A stretch of DNA of 64,000 nt from positions 434,354 to 498,353 of the forward strand of contig FJOG01000022.1 of assembly GCA_900073065.1 (NCBI GenBank). The letters run 5' to 3'. Position 1 is the stretch's first letter. Each line of letters starts with the position of its first letter. Below are positions 56,167 through 64,000 of the stretch, one piece after another. Made by a program: the position numbers and the translations under genes. A model generated the notes under the pieces. The model was not told where the DNA came from. It worked only from the letters and a program-made list of their open reading frames with translations, and did no database searches. The stretch is from Phialocephala subalpina (lineage: Eukaryota; Ascomycota; Leotiomycetes; Helotiales; Mollisiaceae).

Positions 56167-59100
56167 ATGGAAATGGACTACCAAAACTCGCTTGACCATG
56201 CTTTTGACTGGGTTCACAACGATCGCATGCTGAACGATGGCTTCCCATGTCTAGAGTTTGATTTATTTTTCGACGCGAATGCTTACGAAGGATCACAACA
56301 AGGTGACCCACTCCAAGATTTTAGCTTTAACAATCAAAATGCCGACGTTTACGAGGATCGAAGGGTGCTTAATGACGGTATGCGATTCCACTGAAGGGAC
56401 TGAAGACATATCACGTGAAAGTCACTGACCTTTCGGGCAGATTTTGGCAATACGAACGAGGAATGTGTGCAAGCGGTATTGGACCCAGTAAATGGAAAAT
56501 GCCGATGTAGAATATGTATCAACAAGGCAGCTATACGGGAATTAGATGGGCTTTTCAGCGGCGACGTCCCCGAATCCGTGCACAACTTCACCTTTCAAAT
56601 GCCAGACGACGACAACCAGCTTTCAGATCCAAACGTGTTCTCAACTACTCCAGTTCCATTCCATTTATCGGCCGTACTTCCACCGAGAATATCCGAACCG
56701 CAACAAAGGGATGTTGTCGGGGAAAGAAAAAAGAAGAAGAAGCGCAAACGCTCGGCAGAAGCCCTCGAATCAAATGCTAAAGCCGTGGCGCTTATGCTGT
56801 TGCGATCAACTGGAGATCTTCCGGACAAATTACGGGCCGAGCTGGAACAATTTACTGGTAATGCTCAGCGAACTCGACCGCTTCAAATCGAACCCGTAGC
56901 CCCTAGCTCTGAAGTTGAAACAGGAACGAGATCACCCAGTTATGCCACACCCAGAAGCGCACCTACATCGCTCCGCAGAGAAGTTCCTGTCAGAGCCGCT
57001 ACCTCCAGCAGCTTCAAAGGACGAGCTGTCGCTTCTGAAGTGTCTGCCAACACTGCCACGATAACAAGATCACAGCCTGCCGCACCACGCACCAATATAA
57101 TCTATCAATGTACGTACCGAGGCCGAGAGGGTGGCATAGTCAAGCAATGCCAAAAGTCGTACATATCTAGATACGAGTGGGAGCGGCATGAGAGATCCGT
57201 TCACAAAGAGCGTCTCCTGTGTAAAGAATGTGCCTTACATGACCATCCGGAATTCGACGGTGGTCATGCATGCAGCTACTGCATGAATCTCAACTTGCCA
57301 CCTTTCTACAGTTTTGAAGCTGTCAAGCGCCATATGCAGCAATGCACTTCTCCAATAGAAAAAAGGAAGCCCTACCACAGGAAGGATAAATTACGCGATC
57401 ACTTGAGAGAGCATCACCTCATAACCGACCCTCCAGAAACCTCTTTCGAATGGGTGTATGATATTGACAGTGAGTGGTGGGGTGAGTGTGGATTCTGCGG
57501 GGAGCTCTTCGGTGATTGGAATGACAGAAGGTGCCATATTGAGGCCCATTTCAAAGACGGGGCTCAGGTCGCTACCTGGACAGTCCCATTTTCAAAGGAA
57601 AGAACGTTGAGCTCTGGAGAATTAGATGATAGTGTTAACGAAGAGAGTGAGGATGAAAACGATCAAGACAGTGAGGATAGCAACGAAGAGGACGACGAAG
57701 ATGACGATGAGGACGACAATGATGATGACGGGAACAATGATCAAGCCTCCAAAGGTCATAGCAGGAACGACACCTGGGGGTCTCCAACTCAATCCCACAA
57801 TTTCAGTACGCATACAGCAAGCGATAACGGCTACCACGAAGCGAATATCCAGAATCCTGGCTACCAATATCAGCACGGAGTTCCTGTTGTAGAGTTTGAC
57901 GATGGTCTCCACAGTCTTAACAGATACCTCACAGACGATGAACAACACGAACGGTTGATACTGGGAATTGGACGACGACCCATGAACATAACCATTGGGG
58001 CACGCCAGAGCTCCGCGCCAGCCATTTGTTCCCCTCAGGAGTCCAACATTCAAACACAGGGCCCGAATTTGCCAGTAGCTCCTCTTGATGAGGAGATAAG
58101 CGAGGTCAAAAGTGCGAGCGACGTAGGTGAACTTCAGCCACAAGGTTTGGCACTTGCTCCTTCGACTCCGAAGGGGACCAGTACTGTACCTCCACTCAAT
58201 TCTCTTGGAGCAACACACAGTCTTATGACTGGACGAGTCCATGACTGCGTATGGAGTCAAGACCAGCCTCATGTCCCGGTGCTTGAAATTGCCACGAGAA
58301 GCCTCTTCGTGCACCAATTCTCCAATGCTGCACCAGCGGTAAGCAACAAGAAAGACATTAGGAGGCGCCTGGCTCCTTCACGGACCTTGTCAGACATTAG
58401 CAGTACCTCCACCAGTATTCCAACGACGCGCACCCAATCCTCTCTCAGTCGGCGCAGCAGCCGTGCATCGACAGTTGCAAGTCACAATGACATGCCATGG
58501 CATGTCCAGGTATCAATCGATACCCATCTCATAGGACTCATGACTCAGGGCATGGATGACCAACTATGGCACTTGCCTTGCGAATTCGCATTCACAGGCT
58601 GCAATGTCCGATTCCTGCCAAGCAGATATGCGGACTGGTTTGCTCACAGTCTTTCGCATTTCCTGGGCAATCTTCCGCGGAAAGCAGTCTGTTGGTTTTG
58701 CGATGAGAAAGATGGCGTCTTCGAGGCGCATGGCAGCCTCATATCGAGCTGGGCAGACAGGATGCACCACATCTCTGTGCATTTGGAGGCAGGGCTTTCT
58801 ATTGAATACATGCGACCTGACTATTGGCTCATGAAGCACTTGTGGTCTAACGGTCTTCTCGATGTCGACACTTATGAAAATGCGACTCGATACAATGAAC
58901 GACCAGCTTGCAGTGGACTGCTTTCTTTTGAAGACGAAACAGACGACATGATTCAGAAGAAGGAGAAGAGCTTGCAGAGATACGATGACCTAGTGAAGGA
59001 GAGTAGACTGCTGCGCGTCCATGACCGGAAAGGCAAGGCTGTCGACACATTACGATCTTCCCATGTTCTGCAAGCTATCGACCACACTCAGGTTGAAGAC

Positions 59101-59950
59101 CATGAGGCGAGTAACGAGCTTCGAACAGATCAAAGTCCTCAAACCAAGAAATGGACCAGCATAGGCAAAAACGGCCAAGACTCGCGCGTGCCCGCAGAAG
59201 GATGCGAAGAACAAGATCAAAACGACAAGCCAGCAGCCAGTGTGGGTTCGCCCCTCGACCCGACATGCGATATCTCAAACGATGAAGACAAGATCGACTA
59301 TGGGGAAGCTCTTCCAAAGAGCAATGAGATGGTCGGTACAGCATCACGCGGGTCATTGCCCGCATTGTCTGAAGAACTCCTCGCAAGCAGCAGCAGTTTG
59401 AGCACGTCCTCAAGTGATAAAAACACAAGCTCGCTTTCTGGATTTAGCGACATTACCAGCTTGAGTCCGTCAGAATCGTCAGAGACTTTGCAAAAGAACA
59501 ATCCTGCAAGAATCAGGGAAGCGTCTCGACGAAGTCATGGGTCTCGGTACAGTAGTCCTGCGGTCGTGCATCATCGGGATAACCAGACATCCTACAGCTA
59601 TGCTGGACGAGCGCCGAGTATTGTGTCCTCAACACCCGACTCAATAGAGCGACTGTCCCCCAAAAACAGCTCGATGCACTATGGCTACAAATCGGAGAGA
59701 GTAGAAAAGCGTCGGGTACCAGATAATCGTAAGATATCGATGCTCATAGGAGAATGAATGCGATAGACTAACATCGATTGTAGCTCGGCACTACATGACG
59801 ACAACCACGAGCAGCAATGGTACCAAGGTACATGCCCACGAAGCAAGACGGTACGATCGTGATGAGCCTCGCGCTTCTGATGCGCAGTACGAAGACTACA
59901 AACGCACAGAGGATCGAGAATACCGAAAATACTATAGTTCGAGACGCTGA
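56167..59950 (+). CDS. Large C2H2-type zinc-finger protein, fungal
   Basis: Three exons, 56167-56377, 56441-59728 and 59784-59950, in phase, 1221 residues. The last intron (GTAAGA...GACTAAC...TTGTAG) removes a nearby stop, and the final exon encodes a charged, Tyr/Arg-rich tail ending EYRKYYSSRR. Residues about 290-450 contain a cluster of Cys/His fingers: CQKSYISRYEWERHERSVH, a CKECALHDHPEFDGGHACSY segment, KDKLRDHLREHH and CGFCGELFGDWNDRRCHIEA. A run of Asp/Glu follows (about 467-510), then disordered Ser/Thr-rich sequence and a second Cys/His region near residues 775-840 (CEFAFTGCNVRFLPSRYADW, CWFCDEKDGVF, MHHISVHLEAG). Basic KKKKRKRS near residue 175 is a likely nuclear localisation signal. 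A DNA-binding role is likely but its targets are unknown. Confidence 0.83.
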
Positions 59951-60555
59951 ACAACGAAGACCACGAATTCAACGACGATATGACGTACGGCACAGAAATA
60001 AAAATGGAAAGCATGGCAAATTGGCATTATACATTGACTGGGCATTTCTCCTTTGTGTACTTGGTGGGAGAAGATGGAATATACGCGGAATCAGGACGAC
60101 AGGCTCAAAAGGCGGCACATAAAAAGCAAATAGCTTCATAATGATCTCGAAAATGCATATTCATGGCTGTTTGTATCTCTCGGCGAGATTTGGCCAGTGG
60201 CAGACCGTGTCTGCATCGAGAAGTATGGTATTGTTGAGCGATGTATGTGCGAAACCGTTATGTTGTACAGATGTATGTCCAATGTAGATGCAGACCTTCG
60301 TATAGGTACCTGTCCCTCCTCCTCTCTGCATCGGGACACATCTGCTAAGAGCGGAGACTTGAGTTGAGTGGTGTTGTCTTCCTTCTTCGCTCCCAAAGTC
60401 GAAGAACGGCCTGCGTTCGGTGGTCGCCTCCACAGGCGGCAACTTCTCTAAGCTCATGAGGTCCTGGCATCGCAATCCCAAAAGCTGATTCGGTTGTCTT
60501 TTTTGTGAACCCTTCTTTGAAGTCATTCTAATTGTCTCCGTCATCCTGACATCTC
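59951..60555. other. Convergent intergenic region
   Basis: About 600 bp between the zinc-finger gene and MTG1 stop codons. An opposing open frame at 60161-60559 has no recognisable sequence. Confidence 0.5.
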
Positions 60556-61647
60556 TCACGCGACGTCGGACATTCTGGATTTCGCCCTAGCTCTCTGCAC
60601 GTCCTTGGCTTGCTTCCTCGCCTGGCTTAGACTCATTCCAACCTCCTCTCTCATCTTCATCTCCAAAGCGTCTTCTGAAACTTCGTCCAAGATGAAATGT
60701 CCTAGATTTCCCTGCCTCCATCTCTGTATGATCCACAATGCAGCAGCATCCGTATCAGGAACCCCACCCTTCCCCAATCGTCCCGTCTTCTTGCATACGG
60801 CCTCCAATAGCTCCACTACATCGTTTGTAGGACCACAATATTCCTTATAAAACGTCTCGCCACCTTGCTGCTTGTTGATATGATACAGCAGATAATCACA
60901 AAGCGTGATAGGCGCGATGATCGTATCTTTCACACTCCCCACCAATGCCAGCTTCATCATCGCCTCTGCATCTGGCACGAACGGTACAAATACACCAGGT
61001 GTATCAACCAAGTATACACCTTCCAATCCTTTCTCTTCGTTCCTCTCCACAATCTTGACTCCACTAGCAATCTTCCTTGTAACTCCAGGTTGTGCGCCTG
61101 TGAATGCTGCTTTCGCTTTATGTACGCCCGCCATCCGCAACGCATTCAACAGGGAAGATTTCCCAACATTCGGCATGCCGACAACGAGAATGCGATATCC
61201 AAGGAGGGATTGCCGCTCCTCGTTGTGTTGTTTGCAGAGATTGAGGACGGTCTTGACGTCGCGTTTCGATTTGTGGTCCGTGAAGAGGGTCGTGGAAGGG
61301 GCGTGCCATTGTCTTATTATTTCTTCTCTCTATACACCCATATCACGTTAGAATTGAGATTGTATAGGGCCTGCAGAGGTACAAACCCGTCTGTCAGCTG
61401 GCCGGTCTTTGCTTCCCAAATCCCTCTTTGTGTATACCACTACTCTTTCTCGACCGGCCAGCGATTCTTCAAATAGTGGATTTCGAGACGTAAGGGGGAC
61501 TCGGTAGTCTCGGCATTCGATTATGAGGTCGATTGAGGAGAGCATGGTCTTCATTTTCGAGAGACCAGAGGCATGATGGCCGAGGAAGTAGGATCGCGGT
61601 AGGGACAGCTGTGCAGGAAAAGCTGCTCGAGGTATGAATTGTGCCAT
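60556..61647 (-). CDS. MTG1: Mitochondrial ribosome-assembly GTPase Mtg1
   Basis: Two exons, 61647-61387 and 61329-60556, joined by a 57-nt intron (GTTTGT donor, CTAAC branch, TATAG acceptor), 344 residues. It is a circularly permuted YlqF/Mtg1-type GTPase: the G4 motif TKRDL comes first (about residue 74), followed by G1 VVGMPNVGKSSLLNAL (about 133), a GVTRKI switch with the G2 Thr, and G3 DTPGVF. The N-terminus is short and basic (FIPRAAFPAQLSLPRSYFLG), consistent with mitochondrial import. A C-terminal ILDEVS helix completes the YlqF family pattern. Mtg1 acts on the large mitochondrial ribosomal subunit at the inner membrane. The start is the only upstream ATG of the frame. Confidence 0.93.
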
Positions 61648-62494
61648 TCTGGTGGCTGCTACGTAGTGCTAACGATGGTCCATGATATGGTCTTGGTGCT
61701 TCTGCTGAGCAGAGGTCGTATTGTCGCGAGGCACATTGAATGGCAAGGCTGAAGATATAATTTTCGATGTTCTGCAATTGGCCAATGCTGTCAGCTAATC
61801 AGCGTCTCGCTTGCTAGCTAATAACGCAGCTCTTCGTCGGAGAAAGAAGTGGCCGATTTTGGTACCGTGCGCAAATGCGATGAATCCGTACTTATACCAC
61901 CAACAAACTAATAAACTGCTCGATATTTTTCAATGCAGAGATTAAGCAGCTTCTTGATAATTATTCTTAAAAGTTTTATGAGGTTTGGATCGTGGACGAG
62001 AGAGGAGTGCAGTGTTCAGTAAGGGACATTTGGGTGTTCTCGCGTACCAAAATTGGCCACTTCTTTCTCCGACGAAGAGCGCAGATCGGAACCCCTGCCA
62101 CTTGAAGAAGAGAAATATTTCTCTTCACTTCACCAATTTAGGCAAAAGATTATTTGTTTAATATAATAGTCCCTTTATATACGCAAATAAGTATCGCGTT
62201 TGATCAAGTCCTTATTCCCCTTCGTTCTCCTTATTACCTTTCGTTCTCTCCATCCCCACGTGTCCACATCGTTGCAACCAAAGCCTTTCAGCCCCCTCCT
62301 TTCAGTTTTTGACAAGAGACTTGGCCTAAGTAGATGCCTTCCCACGTGGTGTATCGTTGAACGCGACTCGTCATCAAGGGTTTCTTCCAAGAAAACAAAG
62401 TCTTTCCCAGCGTCTTGGCCCGCCTTGGGCGAGGATACAATGCATCAGCTACCTGGAGCTTGATCGAGGTGGTTGAGGAGGGCAAGGTCCATAC
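61648..62494. other. Divergent region MTG1-BOR1 with a MITE
   Basis: About 850 bp between divergently transcribed genes. A 252-bp inverted-repeat element sits at 61829-62080. The MTG1 promoter is at 61648-61828 and the BOR1 leader at 62081-62494. Confidence 0.6.
61829..62080. mobile_element. MITE-like element with 37-bp terminal inverted repeats
   Basis: The first 37 bp (61829-61865, beginning GCTCTTCGTCGGAGAAAGAA) and the reverse complement of the last 37 bp (62044-62080) differ at only one base. The internal 178 bp is AT-rich with no coding capacity. GCA flanks both ends (61826-61828 and 62081-62083), a possible 3-bp target site duplication. Length, inverted ends and lack of a transposase fit a miniature inverted-repeat transposable element. 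The family is not recognised. Confidence 0.85.
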
Positions 62495-64000
62495 ATGGCT
62501 CATGATCGGTTGTCCTCGCCGGACAGTACCTTTGCTCCAGATATCAGCTCGGCCTCAACTATGGCCTCCGGGTCTGAGAATTCGTCCAGCTCAAGGTTGC
62601 CAGAGAAGATGCAAGAATCTCCAGAGAAAGACATTACGGAATCAAACATGGACGTCGAAGAAACTTTGCGAGAAACTTCGACTTTCGAGATTGAGGTCCA
62701 ACGTCACACCGATGCAACGTATTCTTCAATGCAACCTCGTACCAAAGGAGCCAAGAGAGCGAGATGGAAGAAACACTTCGCTCCTGGAGGGAAGCTACGA
62801 CCCTTCAGACTTCTCCGCCAGGATATTGGAAACATCAGGAAGAGATACATCTCTGACTGGACGTTGTTCAATCAATTGATATTTGCAAGTGCGGTCTATG
62901 TCTATTTCACCAATATTTTACCTGGAATCACGTTCGCCAGTGATCTCTACATGTTGACTGGAATGACATGGGGCACGATCGAGGTTGTGTTCAGCACGGG
63001 ACTATGTGGCGTTATCTTTTCGTTTTGAGTTCCGGACATCTTTCGAGAGACTTCCGCTGACAAGCCCAGATTCTCCATTCAGCCTCTGACCATTCTTGGA
63101 GTCACTGGGCCATTCTCTGTGCTTGCCGAGAACATATACTCCTTGTGTATAGATTCTTTTCATGTGAGTACATCTAGGATGCCTAGAAGAAAGTCATTCA
63201 CAATCAAATAGGTAGACTTTCTTCATGTCATGGCATGGTCTCTAATCCATGCTGCCTGGATGCATTATCTTCTAGCCATCTTCAATGCCCACGATTGGAC
63301 AATGCAATATGTCACCACCTTCAGCGCCGATATTTTCTCGCTTCTCAACAGTGTCATCTACTTTCACAAAGCCGTTCAAGAGCTTCAACGAAACCACGAT
63401 GCTGTCTCGTTCGCTTCATTCCTCTACTCGGTCATTGGAGCTGTTGGAACTTTCCTCCTTGCGGTTGTTCTGTCAACTGCCAACTCTTAGAAGCCGCTCT
63501 TCCATCGTTACATCCGCATGGGTCTGACGGAGTACGCTGCAGCGATCTCGATCATCCTATTCATTGGGATACCGCATATCGGGGAGCTTGCCACATTGGA
63601 CAAACAGAAACTTCAGGTCCAAACCTCATTTCGACCGTCCGATCCAGCCCGCACTGTCTTCTTCGTCCGATTCTGGGAGCTGCCAATCGAGTGGATTTTC
63701 CTCTCTATCATCCCCGGGGCAATAGTCACGATCCTGTTCTACTTCGATCACGAAATCAGTAACATCATCTGCACACTTGATCGCTACGGGACCAAGAAGC
63801 CCGGCGGCTTTGCTTGGGATATCGTCTTGGTCGGCACTACAACAGCAATCTGTGGCATCCTTGGAATCCCACCTGCAAACGGACTTCCGCCGCAAGCACC
63901 CTTGCACTCCGAATCTCTGATGCATACAATCAAGACCGAGTCAATCTCGATAGACAAAAAGACAGGAGAACGAAAAATTGAATGCAAAGAAACGCATTCA
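62495..64000 (+). pseudogene. BOR1: BOR1-like SLC4 transporter, damaged, 3' partial
   Basis: An ATG at 62495 opens a Ser-rich cytosolic N-terminus and then the SLC4/Bor1 membrane core: SDWTLFNQLIFASAVYVYF, then TGMTWGTIEVVFSTGLCG. The next exon border should be at 63024/63070 (branch CGCTGAC, acceptor CCCAG, rejoining at FSIQPLTILGVTGPFSVLAE), but the donor reads TTGAGT instead of GTGAGT, so the frame hits TGA at 63026. After a normal 48-nt intron (63164-63211) the protein continues (AWSLIHAAWMHYLLAIFNAH) until TAG at 63488, where the family has Trp in the SWKPLFHRY-type motif, then runs open to the window end. Yeast Bor1 exports borate/anions. Two independent lesions make function unlikely, unless unusual splicing or assembly error explains them. 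Confidence 0.8.

Overview
The window is nuclear DNA from a filamentous ascomycete (Pezizomycotina). Genes lie on both strands and are broken by short introns of mostly 45-75 nt with GTAAGT-like donors, CTAAC/CTGAC branch sites and CAG/TAG acceptors. The protein content is typically fungal: Rom2 RhoGEF, a 2EXR domain, a fungal STAND-type N domain with a ubiquitin-like ULD domain, an OTT_1508-type deaminase and a secreted tannase family esterase. A Leotiomycete is my impression only, without a marker gene to prove it. No tRNA, rRNA, CRISPR array or autonomous transposon was recognised.

Layout. 0-10 kb: 3' end of an SQT1-like WD gene (+), a decayed fungal membrane-protein gene (+), a small acidic ORF (-), and Tudor-SN/SND1 (-). 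10-22 kb: Cu/Zn SOD1 (-), ROM2 (+), a hydrophilin-like gene (+), transaldolase (-) with two micro-exons. 22-31 kb is an accessory block on the minus strand: an OTT_1508 deaminase, a frameshifted second deaminase copy, a UBA-domain exon pair, a seven-blade WD40 gene, and an N-domain/ULD gene whose stop codon overlaps the WD40 start. 31-46 kb: PPN2-like phosphatase (+), secreted S41-type peptidase-like protein (+), 2EXR fragment (-), frameshifted FAD monooxygenase (-), tannase/feruloyl esterase family protein (+). 46-64 kb: BTB protein (-), repeat-rich intergenic DNA, ISY1 splicing factor (+), three tandem 2H-phosphoesterase-like copies (-, one intact, two decayed), a large zinc-finger protein (+), mitochondrial GTPase MTG1 (-), a 252-bp MITE, and a BOR1-like transporter (+) that carries a premature stop and a lost splice donor and runs off the window.

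The housekeeping genes (SQT1, SND1, SOD1, ROM2, TAL1, PPN2, ISY1, MTG1) do unrelated jobs and are intact. Between them lie accessory genes, several visibly degraded. Many of the nonsense codons read as CAA/CAG or TGG changed to TAA/TAG, the pattern expected from repeat-induced point mutation (RIP), although two frameshifts and a G-to-T donor loss do not fit RIP. Several small repeat families are present: a palindrome built on GGGGACATTC, two diverged tandem repeats upstream of the BTB gene, one beside the deaminase pseudogene, and a dispersed approximately 100-bp repeat.

The best candidates for something undescribed are the deaminase / ULD / WD40 / UBA minus-strand block (22.8-30.7 kb) and the decaying 2H array (52.2-55.5 kb). 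Exon borders were read by eye from splice consensus and reading frame, so individual borders may be off.
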